Of a DNA stretch of 28,295 nt, positions 14,301 through 20,726 are shown one piece after another (within the stretch, counting starts at the first letter, position 1; the number at the start of each line of letters is the position of its first letter). This DNA is from a virus. A program made the position numbers and the translations under genes. Location: positions 1 to 28,295 of IMG/VR virus record IMGVR_UViG_3300020205_002878; one strand, given 5' to 3'. The notes beneath the pieces were generated by a model, which did not search any database, was not told where the DNA came from, and saw only the letters and a list, made by a program, of their open reading frames with translations.

Positions 14301-14730
14301 ACTCTTCGATTTTTCTTATCTCTTTTTCTACTCTGGTTTCAATAATAACACGCTCTTTTGCACTATCCATTAAAGCAGCAGAACGAGCCTTTTCACTTGC
14401 TGTTGTGTTCTGAGCAGCAATTGTTACAGCCTGTTTTGTCTTGTATGCGCTTCTTTCCATAAAGGAAAGGGTGGACAGAAGAGACTCTTCCATCTTTACA
14501 GACATTTTTTGTATGGACTGATCTTGGGATAGTTTTGCTAACAGAACGGTTGTTTCTGCACCTTTGCGTAGGGCAGAAGTATAGCGACCGTATGCACCAC
14601 CAAGTGCTTTGGTACTCAATCTTAGTTTGGGTTCAATATTTGCTAATTTTGCCAACTCCCGATTCAATGATTTTATCTCATCGGGGTCAAGTCCTTGCAG
14701 ATTGATTGTTGGTAGTGATTTTGCTGCCAT
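8371..14730 (-). CDS. Tail tape measure protein, 2119 aa
   Basis: The length, the position after the gp26-like/frameshift pair, and the architecture all point to the tape measure protein that sets tail length and threads the tube. An N-terminal helical part is followed by a very long Ser/Thr-rich, coiled-coil region (about residues 400-1250). A basic amphipathic repeat region (about 1290-1560) and a Gly-rich linker (about 1600-1645) come next. Then there is a hydrophobic domain of several membrane-like helices (about 1650-1960) with repeated AxGLAMMPLA..MQMMS units. At 1.5-1.6 angstroms per residue this would span roughly 320-340 nm if all of it is extended. The ATG shares one base with the stop of the upstream frameshift frame. 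It is on the minus strand. Confidence 0.9.
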   Translation of the reverse strand: MAAKSLPTINLQGLDPDEIKSLNRELAKLANIEPKLRLSTKALGGAYGRYTSALRKGAETTVLLAKLSQDQSIQKMSVKMEESLLSTLSFMERSAYKTKQAVTIAAQNTTASEKARSAALMDSAKERVIIETRVEKEIRKIEESILETRRNTSNMSKEEVKKEVESKKELISVQEKYLDYEKTRIKTEEKSIAESATVSDRLMSNFRDLLQKFADAQTDDQRELIQQRIEGQMLAEKDTLEILTDKYESEKEIIKVGEAELGNLTGDEKSKKETEIKVRKHAILTLNKEISTLKTDTVFRQKQVEATSGQYKKGKRGFAGEVVSKSFTGGLFGALKGEGFGDIFTNMFKIGLERTGILGKKLPKMLGGGNVGAVLYGSQSEEARKASTQTTERIKASGAGISKISTYNEQLDTNLQKAGVAPAVKKTQPTLASTTAVSPDVFSKSITDAVSQSVFTAQEQIPEGTDSLDVNTAIRNAVFSAIVDTTKSTQSTTGALTTEDIMSVMSAVESALRTTEETATSEEVLTTTINALTTKLQSIETAKTALPLEPNAVAPLQTTAEAVEPEQVTTSGKKKSVKTTGVGGIVTDSTTTQSLVLFTDEMKSFAESIKTINQSITTGLDSLTKQITTIASSDLVSTYESTIKSVTDTLTNLELATKQLTECETTLKSTTDAVYAVFDILKTKTTDVSASEEHMKTVTEAVSTALQSLQNQVSDKASSEQVLKTVTDSVSLALTELQAKTSDISSSETKATTGTASVSEQVLKTVTDSVSLAIQTQLQNLQTNASTSSTIEEKIKTVGETLQLLQLKTAEVTTAEEFLRTTTESVTRSFNDLKSNSVTTSFTEATTSFVDSIKSINEAIQSLTTKTLELFGAETTLSSSTIDITKSQQSETLALNTSSVVVNLDIDTQKKSTEQTSKTTEEISRLTSAFDVLTQRIEQLAIDQSKISQEISTASNNIATESLKTNTATSTTAATATRSTAESTSSETLQTSTDAASSALNRVTTTAISLDSAKKDLSETVVRTDDSMTNLGTNINTVVDSIDVSLLQRESTTGEVNTSKDISDELARLKTEETSESNSKKTKTVSTKQKAEDEALVMSEESTRSLIELTAVGKSSSDDLKTIAKVTSEQNARQESSTVSVSDENLRTLADRNISIGEDLVRTSIETMETLRQSVSRQPEGSPGSLLPSGESRMPKMDEFVPLAQEAYTSMIELSKSALEQGSIYTHDIHSEQILSSILSIMRSDSEALSSTQESSEKTAEKTTESSEDLKTQSQKSNEMSKESGKETWKSLYTKTKDKLKEDVRNVVNKSIDTVENVKEKIKSAAGGIKDTTIGLAKKAYSSASGVAQTVGGAIGRKYTAVRESIGRGMIAAKEGTVKGLTTAKESLGRGYTIAKEAVGGRLRATKEKISKFGSTAYAGIKNIFSGRSRESNTFREKVSKFGSKTYSAIKNIFSGRSRESTSRSTSTSFLKIAKEKMSSTFKSVGEFFTKPRGSVGGILNNTKMGIKSAFGRVTKFFGKGEKGVSSGSIISRAKSTLKNTYNRVTDFTKGKFGSLATAAKGGIKGLLGFGKEEANGKSEETALYTKDIQADKWLEDIYNFLKDGNGKKVDEGSSESKDGQGGKEGAAPGGMGKKKGGIGGFLSSLAEGIKSFGDMKVIRGALGLAAVGVSMIPFAIGMGILGQIPFSGILSGLVAIAGLAAILIVVSKFEGDILMGALALAAVGLAMMPLAYSMQMMSGIDLSTIGVALAAVTGLALVAGVIGAIALTGVGAAAIAAGAALIAVIGLAMMPLAIGLQMMSAADPGKLSALAGSLMALVPPIALFSLISPMMALAGLGMIGFGVGLALMSLADPKVLSELAKSLMDLVLPLGIFGFLAELMVLAGIGLGAIGLGMIPLALVTNMINEKGMDAIVGFVNALAAAGPMLIIAALGILATGAALLVLTSAIAASNTLLAAGNILGDIASYLGFDPGPGILGVITTLASQSAQLLQTATALLTIADAVEKVGAAFGALSANPEIALETISTLVSMDATKIQNLQDVSLAMERVTTANQQLRGENQAMRTGAAIGEAGGMGGNASIVNATTVGNTNMIVSPPGGRNSDPSILFSGERYYSMLYR
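10351..10471 (-). repeat. 34-bp direct repeat in the tape measure gene, 87-bp period
   Basis: The same 34 bases occur at 10351-10384 and 10438-10471. They encode two copies of a unit containing KNIFSGRSRES, preceded by similar K(I/V)SKFGS segments, 29 residues apart. Identity at the DNA level suggests a recent internal duplication. Confidence 0.85.
12412..12577 (-). repeat. 46-bp perfect direct repeat in the tape measure gene, 120-bp period
   Basis: The same 46 bases occur at 12412-12457 and 12532-12577. They encode SEQVLKTVTDSVSLA twice, 40 residues apart, in the Ser/Thr-rich coiled-coil part. The flanking units are related but diverged, so the region appears to grow by unit duplication. 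Confidence 0.9.
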
Positions 14731-14948
14731 TATTTCTTCCGTTTGCTTGACGCTGCCTTGATCTTTGCATTCTCGGCTTCGATTCGCTTGTTTTCTTCTT
14801 CAACATAGGAACGAAGCAAGGACACATAGATATCTCTCTCCCACGGAATCATATTTTCAATTTCAGTCAGACTATATTTATGGTGCTGCATCATCTGGAA
14901 ATTGAGATTATAATAATTCGTTAAACTGTTGTGGGAGAGGCAGAAGCG
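14730..14948 (-). CDS. Frameshift extension: tail assembly chaperone T-like segment
   Basis: This frame is -1 relative to the gp26-like gene and stays open through its 3' end. It encodes 72 residues after the slip site, including the motif YSLTEIENMIPWERDIYVSLL and a charged helix (EEENKRIEAENAK). The WERDIY motif is familiar from short genes that follow gp26-type genes in T4-like phages. It could also start alone at the ATG at 14894 (54 residues), but no ribosome binding site is visible there. Its stop shares one base with the tape measure ATG. By position it corresponds to lambda T, made only as a fusion with the upstream protein; the fusion would have 311 residues. Confidence 0.7.
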   Translation of the reverse strand, partial: RFCLSHNSLTNYYNLNFQMMQHHKYSLTEIENMIPWERDIYVSLLRSYVEEENKRIEAENAKIKAASSKRKK

Positions 14949-15664
14949 AAAAAATCTTCTACCCCCCTCAAGATCATGTGTTTTTCAGTTTGACACTTGG
15001 GGCATCGAAAATGAACTTCTTTTTCCACTCTGGGCATATTAGAGATAAAATCAATGATTTTCTTGAAGTTTTCAGTTGGAGTTCCTTCAATAAACTGAAT
15101 AATTTCTTTTTCGGAATAGCCTTTAGGATCAAAAGTCTCATCGCCATCAAAGATCATGTCGATACATTTTGCAATAATCTTAAATACAGTTTCTGTGTCT
15201 CCTGATCCAACTGCTGCATCAGGATCAATGTCTTCTACCATTTCCATATTTGGATAAACCAAGGTGATACCGATTTTATCAGAAAGCATAACTTTATATG
15301 GTGTTTCCATTTTATTTTTATGATTTACTTCAATATCAGCCAAATTTATCTTTATTTTGCCCTGACTTCCGCAGTTTGGGCATACAACCACAGGGTCAAG
15401 AGTTTCTCCAAGCGACTTGCCACGGATTTGAATAAAAAGATATTCAACATCAAATACGGTAAGTTTATTGGGATCAATTGGGGACAGAATACAATTCTTT
15501 AAAATCTGCTTTAGCGCACGATATTGCCCTTTTTTATCTGCTGATTCTAATGCAAGTAGAAGAATCTTTTCTTCTTTGACCAAAAAGGGTCTAAACTGTA
15601 CTATTGTGCCATTCGATGGAATGGTTGTCTCATATGTCGGTGTGCTGATGATTGGCAATGCCAT
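14921..15664 (-). CDS. 26: gp26-like baseplate/tail assembly protein with zinc ribbon, 247 aa
   Basis: The start MALPIISTPTYETTIPSNG, followed by FRPFLVKEEKILLLALES, is the signature of the T4 gp26 family (T4_baseplate domain). That protein assists assembly of the baseplate hub and tail core in T4. Two CxxC pairs (C95/C98 and C221/C224) should form a zinc ribbon. AAAGGAT lies upstream of the ATG. Near the end the gene carries the slippery heptamer T_TTT_TTC in frame (codons 238-239). A -1 shift there would join it to the next frame, as in the lambda gpG/gpGT pair, and the tape measure gene follows directly. In this arrangement the protein probably acts as a chaperone of the tape measure protein; that role is inferred from position. 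Confidence 0.85.
   Translation of the reverse strand: MALPIISTPTYETTIPSNGTIVQFRPFLVKEEKILLLALESADKKGQYRALKQILKNCILSPIDPNKLTVFDVEYLFIQIRGKSLGETLDPVVVCPNCGSQGKIKINLADIEVNHKNKMETPYKVMLSDKIGITLVYPNMEMVEDIDPDAAVGSGDTETVFKIIAKCIDMIFDGDETFDPKGYSEKEIIQFIEGTPTENFKKIIDFISNMPRVEKEVHFRCPKCQTEKHMILRGVEDFFASASPTTV
14948..14954 (-). promoter_or_regulatory. Slippery heptamer T_TTT_TTC for -1 ribosomal frameshifting
   Basis: On the minus strand the gp26-like frame reads GAT TTT TTC, placing the canonical X_XXY_YYZ heptamer T TTT TTC in the correct register. After a -1 slip the ribosome reads CGC TTC and continues for 72 codons to the tape measure start. Without the slip it stops 8 codons later. Confidence 0.75.
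14962..14969 (-). promoter_or_regulatory. Internal Shine-Dalgarno-like stimulator (GAGGGGGG)
   Basis: On the minus strand GAGGGGGG lies 7 bases before the slippery heptamer. Shine-Dalgarno-like sequences about 10 bases upstream stimulate -1 frameshifting in E. coli dnaX. The purine run encodes Arg-Gly here, so coding constraint alone is an alternative explanation. Confidence 0.5.
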
Positions 15665-15732
15665 AGTGTAATCCTTTTCTAATATAGATGTTTCAGTTAT
15701 TTAGTTTGGTTTTTGATATCAACCGTGTTTGC

Positions 15733-16251
15733 TTATGCTTCGGTTTTTATTTTATAACAGGAGAATGTAGCAGAGAATTTTATGTATTCACCACCTTCAT
15801 TAGAGAAGGCGATTGCCTGTCTGTTTATTGGATAGAGTCCCAATATTTGAGAGATAACGGTTTCTTCACTGGAGAGTTTTATATCACAGGAATTTGCCGT
15901 ACAATAGTCGTCAAAATATCCAATGCGGATTACACCCTTCTCATCAACACCCATAACATCATTCATCCATTTTTCTACTAAATAGATAATCTTGAAATCT
16001 TTTGGAACTCTCCAACTTACCTCAAAATCTTCATAAGAAACACTTGATGCAACCTTTGCAGATATCATATTTGCTATTGTGCTTTCATTGGTTGAGATGG
16101 AGCGACCAGGAAGATTAACTGTTTCAATATAATCGTTGTAAGCATTCAACGGGCTTGCGTTTTTTCCTATCCACATGAGATCATAATCAGAGGTAAGAAT
16201 ATAGTCTCTACCGCTTCGTAGTTGTTCTTGTATCTCTGATACCTTTTTCAT
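15733..16251 (-). CDS. Tail tube or tube-initiator protein (gp19/gp54 family), 172 aa
   Basis: The protein fits the T4 gp19-like tube fold: an early LPGRSI segment, a middle segment EDFEVSWRVPKDFKIIYLVEKWM, and a terminal strand pair QAIAFSNEGGEYIKFSATFSCYK matching the end of gp19 and gp54. Such proteins form tube rings or start the tube on the baseplate. At 172 residues it is nearer gp19 in length, but its neighbours (gp26-like and gp4-like) suggest an initiator or second tube protein. I chose the ATG at 16251, 4 bases after the previous stop; longer readings run into the neighbouring gene. Confidence 0.65.
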   Translation of the reverse strand: MKKVSEIQEQLRSGRDYILTSDYDLMWIGKNASPLNAYNDYIETVNLPGRSISTNESTIANMISAKVASSVSYEDFEVSWRVPKDFKIIYLVEKWMNDVMGVDEKGVIRIGYFDDYCTANSCDIKLSSEETVISQILGLYPINRQAIAFSNEGGEYIKFSATFSCYKIKTEA

Positions 16252-16255
16252 CCCA

Positions 16256-17008
16256 TTACTCCATTTCATGCATATGTTTGAGAAACTCTCTGATCTTGAC
16301 TCTTGTTTCCACCCATACTCTTCTACCCTTTGCCTTGATAAAGTTCTCACAAGGAAGAGCCACAGCATTTCCCCATTGATTTGATGGTATCATTACAGGT
16401 CTTCCAATGATTTTTCCTGGATCATATGATCTAATACAAGCCATACCAAATACAAAGCGAATCGTTTTTATCAAATCATAGTTTACACGAAAGTATCCCA
16501 CTCCCTTTGGTGGGTCTTTTTCGCCCATTCTTGGGCTGCTCAAATGCAAAAGTCTATCTATAAGTTCTGCACGAAGGTCGGGATCAAGATAGTGGAGATT
16601 TATACCCAATATATTGCCACTACGATCCGTGCTTTCTGTTGGCAGCGTTATTATGAGTGGAGTAATATCATAATATTGAAGCACGGAACGGGTTTTTGGG
16701 TGGTACATGAATGCAAACATTCTTCCCGGAAGTTCCATATACCGCTTGGATGCAATATTCTTGTGATTTGAAAGCAGGGAAACTGTTACATCATGGTTAT
16801 TAGGAAGTTCAATTTGACCACTTTTTATTGCATCCATAAACCATTCGGTTGCACCTCGGGAAGATCCTGATTTCTTTGTTTCTTCAATAAGGGCATGATT
16901 CATATCTTTTAGAATATCTTCACTTTTTCTTAGATCGTATACCATATCACCCATACCATTCGTGGATACAGAGCCGCCGTGTGGTGTTGTGGTTTTTTTC
17001 TTATTCAT
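16256..17008 (-). CDS. Conserved T4-like phage protein, 250 aa, unassigned
   Basis: An N-terminal polar helical part (about 1-85) is followed by a domain with LPGRMFAFMYHPKTRSVLQY and GINLHYLDPDLRAELIDRLL. The second half has LIKTIRFVFGMACIRSYDP and ends in RVKIREFLKHMH. I associate the PGRM...F.Y.PKT....YYD..P and LNLHYL.P..RA patterns with conserved proteins of T4-like marine phages near tail and head-completion genes. I cannot name the function. The start is the ATG two bases after the stop of the gp4-like gene, and the 3' end is 4 bases from the tube-protein start, so the three genes are tightly coupled. Confidence 0.6.
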   Translation of the reverse strand: MNKKKTTTPHGGSVSTNGMGDMVYDLRKSEDILKDMNHALIEETKKSGSSRGATEWFMDAIKSGQIELPNNHDVTVSLLSNHKNIASKRYMELPGRMFAFMYHPKTRSVLQYYDITPLIITLPTESTDRSGNILGINLHYLDPDLRAELIDRLLHLSSPRMGEKDPPKGVGYFRVNYDLIKTIRFVFGMACIRSYDPGKIIGRPVMIPSNQWGNAVALPCENFIKAKGRRVWVETRVKIREFLKHMHEME

Positions 17009-17010
17009 AT

Positions 17011-17454
17011 TTAGAATATATCGTCCTCGGTAAGAATGACGAACTTCCATTCTCTTTCTTCTGCAAATTTTTGGGCGGCTTCCCATTTGCCCTGGTTTAC
17101 TGCCCATGCTTTTGCCTCATATATGTAGTTTGATTTTTGCTTTTTAGTGGGCTTTTGGGCTTGCTTTGGCTCTTTGCATTGTTTCTTTGGTTTTATTTCA
17201 ATAATTGATATCTTTGGAACACCATCCTTGTCCAAACTCTCAATGATAAAATCTACAAAATAGGTGTGGGGACGACCATCAAGCGGCGATATGTAAGGAA
17301 TCTTTACTATTTCTGATCCCCATTTGGTTATATTTGCATTGGTATCACAATAAACCATAAAACGGCGTTCCCAAAGAGACAGATAGCGAATTTTATCTAA
17401 ATCACCGACATACTTTCTTGGATTTTCGGGTTTGTACTTTCCTTTGTAGGACAT
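17011..17454 (-). CDS. 4: Head completion nuclease-like protein (T4 gp4/gp50), 147 aa
   Basis: It resembles T4 gp4 along its length: MSYKGKYKPENPRKYVGD, then SLWERRFMVYCDTN, WGSEIVKIPY.SPLDGR.H.YFVDF, EIKPKKQ, and a C-terminal WKFVILTED. The D68...E86-x-K88 arrangement fits the PD-(D/E)XK nuclease fold. In T4 this protein is needed to finish filled heads before tails attach. The ATG at 17454 gives the standard length; the frame is open upstream to 17580 but that part overlaps the divergent gene. It is the first gene of the minus-strand block. Confidence 0.9.
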   Translation of the reverse strand: MSYKGKYKPENPRKYVGDLDKIRYLSLWERRFMVYCDTNANITKWGSEIVKIPYISPLDGRPHTYFVDFIIESLDKDGVPKISIIEIKPKKQCKEPKQAQKPTKKQKSNYIYEAKAWAVNQGKWEAAQKFAEEREWKFVILTEDDIF

Positions 17455-17497
17455 ATTTCTTATTCTCTCATAAATACATTGATTACAGGAGAACCAA
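17455..17497. promoter_or_regulatory. 43-base divergent control region
   Basis: This short gap separates the minus-strand block from the plus-strand baseplate operon. On the plus strand it holds CATAAATA (17469-17476, one mismatch from the T4 late box) and AGGAGA before the ATG at 17498. No clear minus-strand promoter is seen; it may lie inside the start of the plus gene. Confidence 0.4.
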
Positions 17498-18238
17498 ATG
17501 GCAACATCACTCAGATATCCAAGCAATGTGGACGATTGGAAACTTCCTTTCGTTACATTTACATTTCTCAAATCTGACAATCAGGGAAAAAGAGTTAAAG
17601 CAGACGGTGTTTCTCCTATAATCTTATTTATGCCTCCTGCCTTTCAGATTGCAGACGGTCACGACTATGAATTTGCAGAAAGTGGCGCACTATTTACTGC
17701 TCTTGGTGCTTTTGATTCTCTTGGAGGACTTGCAAGAGGTATATTGAGTTATGGAATGACTAAACTCATGCCTGGAGCAAAGGCTCAAGCAGCGGCTGCT
17801 ATTGGAGATGCTGTTCGTGATCCTAAATTCTTTAACTATAAAGAACCAAAGGCAAGAGAGTTTACATTCACATATAATTTTAAACCCAAAAATGCTGTGG
17901 ATGCCAATGCTATGATGACTATCATTAATACATTCAGAACAGCATCGTATCCAACCAGATTGGGTGCTTTCATGTATGGTGTGCCAGATTCAGTTGCTAT
18001 GAAATTTGAAAATGTACAGGTGGGAATAGAGGAAACCCTTGCCAATCTTGTGATTAAAGATATGAATACCACTCTTTCTGAGGGTGAACAAATGCTTACA
18101 TTTGATGGTGGTATTCCAACGCAAGTGGGATTCAATATTACATTCGCAGAAACATCGTTGCTATCAAAAGACAAGACTGGAAAGGTAAGTGCCGAGTCAA
18201 ACTCCGGGCGGCAGGAAGTGGAGGGATTTGATGTTTAA
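17498..18238 (+). CDS. 48: Baseplate tail-tube cap protein (gp48-like), 246 aa
   Basis: The C-terminal half matches gp48-family features: EFTFTYNFKPKNAVDANAM, then IINTFR (the conserved FKFxPRsxxE...I...F pattern), and MLTFDGGIPTQVGFNITFAE near the end. gp48 caps the baseplate so that the tube can polymerise. The central part contains a small hydrophobic Gly/Ala segment (about 65-105). It is shorter than T4 gp48 (246 against about 364 residues). AGGAGA lies just before the ATG. It begins the baseplate operon and is followed by the gp53-like gene. Confidence 0.75.
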   Translation: MATSLRYPSNVDDWKLPFVTFTFLKSDNQGKRVKADGVSPIILFMPPAFQIADGHDYEFAESGALFTALGAFDSLGGLARGILSYGMTKLMPGAKAQAAAAIGDAVRDPKFFNYKEPKAREFTFTYNFKPKNAVDANAMMTIINTFRTASYPTRLGAFMYGVPDSVAMKFENVQVGIEETLANLVIKDMNTTLSEGEQMLTFDGGIPTQVGFNITFAETSLLSKDKTGKVSAESNSGRQEVEGFDV

Positions 18239-18286
18239 ATCCCCAAGGATAGGATCCCAAGATAGGATATAACAGGAAACTAATAG

Positions 18287-19276
18287 ATGGCTCTATCATA
18301 TTTCTCACAACTTCCAATAATAGAATATTCTTTGAATAAGAGCACGAATAAAAAGGCTCGGGATATTCTGCATAGATTGTTTTTCGACCAAAAATTTTTG
18401 AATCAAAGCAACTATGTGACAAAATACGAAGTACAAGATGGTGATAGAGCAGAGATTATTGCAAATAAACTGTATGGGCGACCTGATCTATACACAATTA
18501 TCATGTTGCTGAACGACTTTGATACGACTATGCTGTCGGGTCTTCCTCCAATGTCTTCCATATACGATCAATACTTGAATGAGAAATATAAGGAAAGTGT
18601 GTGTTACCTTATACCAACGATTACAACGCTTACAGCAAGTGGTTTGGGATACTCTGGTGGCTATGTGTTTCCTCTGCTTGGCTATGGATTCAACATTGGA
18701 GAACGGGTGTTTGGAGCCGATGGAAACTTTCAAAACTACAATGTTCGTGCATATGTAAAGGAATGGGATCCAAAGTTGTCTGCATTGAAATTAGATATAA
18801 TTTCGGGTTCGTTTGTTGCAGGAATGACCTTGGTAAACGAAGACGGTTCGATCAACTACAAAATTGCCCATGTAAAAAGCGGAAAGCAAGCAGTTCATCA
18901 TTTTGAAGCAATCAGCACGACCACTAGTGGAACAACACCGCTGATAAAGGGATCAATCATTGATTCGTTTTCCCGATTGGATATCCTTGCAACAGGCAGC
19001 GTTCGGTTAACACCTATGGGTGTTTATCCTGGAACTGATCAGTTTGGGGTTGGAGGAAATACTGGTTCTTATGGTTCTTCGATTTTATATCTCTTCAATG
19101 TATCAGGAGGAAATATATCTTCTATACAAAAGCCCTATATCAAGGCTGTTACAAATCAGGAATACGAGGAACGCCTACAAGAGCGCAAGAGAAAGATCAC
19201 GGTTCCTGCTCCAGAAAATAATTTGATTGATAACTTGACAACAATGGTAACTGATCTACTTAAAACAACAGGGTAA
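18287..19276 (+). CDS. 53: Baseplate wedge protein (gp53-like) with inserted domain, 329 aa
   Basis: Residues 1-105 match gp53: SYFSQLPIIEYSL, VTKYEVQDGDRAEIIANKLYGRPDLYTIIMLLND and the YLNEKY motif. The last 45 residues (TNQEYEERLQERKRKITVPAP) match the conserved gp53 tail. T4 gp53 has about 196 residues, so roughly 130-150 residues, probably beta-rich, have been inserted between the two parts. gp53 holds neighbouring wedges together around the hub. AGGA precedes the ATG, and the next gene starts 5 bases after the stop. Confidence 0.85.
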   Translation: MALSYFSQLPIIEYSLNKSTNKKARDILHRLFFDQKFLNQSNYVTKYEVQDGDRAEIIANKLYGRPDLYTIIMLLNDFDTTMLSGLPPMSSIYDQYLNEKYKESVCYLIPTITTLTASGLGYSGGYVFPLLGYGFNIGERVFGADGNFQNYNVRAYVKEWDPKLSALKLDIISGSFVAGMTLVNEDGSINYKIAHVKSGKQAVHHFEAISTTTSGTTPLIKGSIIDSFSRLDILATGSVRLTPMGVYPGTDQFGVGGNTGSYGSSILYLFNVSGGNISSIQKPYIKAVTNQEYEERLQERKRKITVPAPENNLIDNLTTMVTDLLKTTG

Positions 19277-19281
19277 TAATC

Positions 19282-20715
19282 GTGGCTAATACAAATACAG
19301 GATCATCAAGACCATATGCACGATCACTTGACTGTTATGTTGAGAGTATTCGCATTGCAACTTTGGTAAAAGATGAAATTGGAGAGGATATAGTTCTCCA
19401 TGATAATGCCCAAGACATTAGTCGATGGTTAGGATTTTCAATATATGAAGATATGTTTCGTAACTTTATGACTTGTGAAATCCTATTACAAGATCAAGAT
19501 GGTTTCTTTCTCAATAGACTCAGAACAGAAGAGAGTATTATAATTAGTTTCAAGACTCCTGATCTTCCAGGCAAGAATTTTGAAATGAGAACTCATTATT
19601 TTTATCTGTATAAGATAGATTCTATTGCATTAATTGATAATCCTCCTGGTGCTTATTATTCTATTAAGGGAATATCGTTTGAATTTTTTACAAACAGTCT
19701 TCGAACCTTTTCAAGAGCATATCAAGGGAAAACCCACACAATAGTGAAGAAGATTTATGATGAGTATTTGGTACAAACAACAGCAAAGGATTCCGAAAAA
19801 CAATCTGTTGTAAAACGGGCAAAAAAGACCTTATCTTTAGGAAAAGAAACTAAACACGATATGATGTTTACTTTTCCATATGTTAATCCAGTTGATGCAA
19901 TAAATCATTTGGCTTCAGTCTCTATTGATGCAGCAAATCCAGATATATGCAACTATGTTTTCTTTGAGAATAGAGATGGTTATCATTTTAAATCTATAAC
20001 AGAAATGATAGAGAATCCAAAAACTACACACAAATATACAACAACCAAACGGCTTGATGAACCCTTTACAAATTTCAGTTTTTATTTTGATAAAACCGTG
20101 TCTCTAAGACCAATAAGAACTGGTGATAAAATCATCGACACATTGGATGGAGTATGGGGTGAATATTTTGCAGAATATGATCTTATGTTCAAATCATACA
20201 AGCCTTTCTTCTCCAGCAAAAGAGGAAAAGAAACAAGTTGGGGCAAAGAATATTTAGATTATTTTCCAAAAACAAAACATCTAAATAAAGAGCCATTATT
20301 ATCAGCAGATAATGAGTTATTTTCTGCACCATTGGGTAGGAATAGAATTTGTTTCACAAATCGTGCTCTTCATTCTATGGAGAAAAAGTTATCACCAACA
20401 AAAAGTGAATGGAAGATGTTTGAAACCCATGAGGGCGAATACTCTTTCCAACGCAGATCCATGATGCAACAGATCAATGGATTTAATGTCGAAATGACTG
20501 TTGCAGGAAACTCTAATATAACTGTTGGAGATATTGTTGATCTTAAGGCAGCAATATATCGTACAACATCTGATGAGAAATATCTTTCTGGTAAGTATCT
20601 TGTGGCGGCGGTGAACCATATGGTTACTCTTTCAAAATATGTCACAATAGTAACGCTATCCCGTGATTCTATGGCTAGTGTGGAGTTTGCTGATGACACC
20701 AAGGGTGGGGAATAA
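19282..20715 (+). CDS. 27: Baseplate hub protein (gp27-like), 477 aa
   Basis: By order (gp53, this gene, gp5) and by fold cues it is the gp27-like hub. An N-terminal tube-like domain (VESIRIATLV...GFSIYEDMF.NFMTCEILLQD) is followed by a second domain, and the C-terminus holds the GNSNITVGDIVDL...YLSGKYLVAAVNHMV strand set common to gp27/gpD-type hubs. It forms the trimeric ring that joins spike and tube. The start is GTG with only a weak AGGG upstream. It is longer than T4 gp27 (477 against about 391). Confidence 0.8.
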   Translation: MANTNTGSSRPYARSLDCYVESIRIATLVKDEIGEDIVLHDNAQDISRWLGFSIYEDMFRNFMTCEILLQDQDGFFLNRLRTEESIIISFKTPDLPGKNFEMRTHYFYLYKIDSIALIDNPPGAYYSIKGISFEFFTNSLRTFSRAYQGKTHTIVKKIYDEYLVQTTAKDSEKQSVVKRAKKTLSLGKETKHDMMFTFPYVNPVDAINHLASVSIDAANPDICNYVFFENRDGYHFKSITEMIENPKTTHKYTTTKRLDEPFTNFSFYFDKTVSLRPIRTGDKIIDTLDGVWGEYFAEYDLMFKSYKPFFSSKRGKETSWGKEYLDYFPKTKHLNKEPLLSADNELFSAPLGRNRICFTNRALHSMEKKLSPTKSEWKMFETHEGEYSFQRRSMMQQINGFNVEMTVAGNSNITVGDIVDLKAAIYRTTSDEKYLSGKYLVAAVNHMVTLSKYVTIVTLSRDSMASVEFADDTKGGE

Positions 20716-20726
20716 AGGAATAAACA

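Noticed and set aside
14875-14882. CATAAATA on the minus strand upstream of the tape measure gene as a late promoter
   Set aside because: One mismatch from consensus in AT-rich coding sequence is expected by chance, and translation of the tape measure gene already looks coupled to the upstream frame.
14730-14894. Stand-alone 54-residue gene between the gp26-like and tape measure genes
   Set aside because: The ATG has no ribosome binding site, and the frame is open upstream to a perfect slippery site, so a frameshift extension is the better explanation, although a minor independent start is not excluded.
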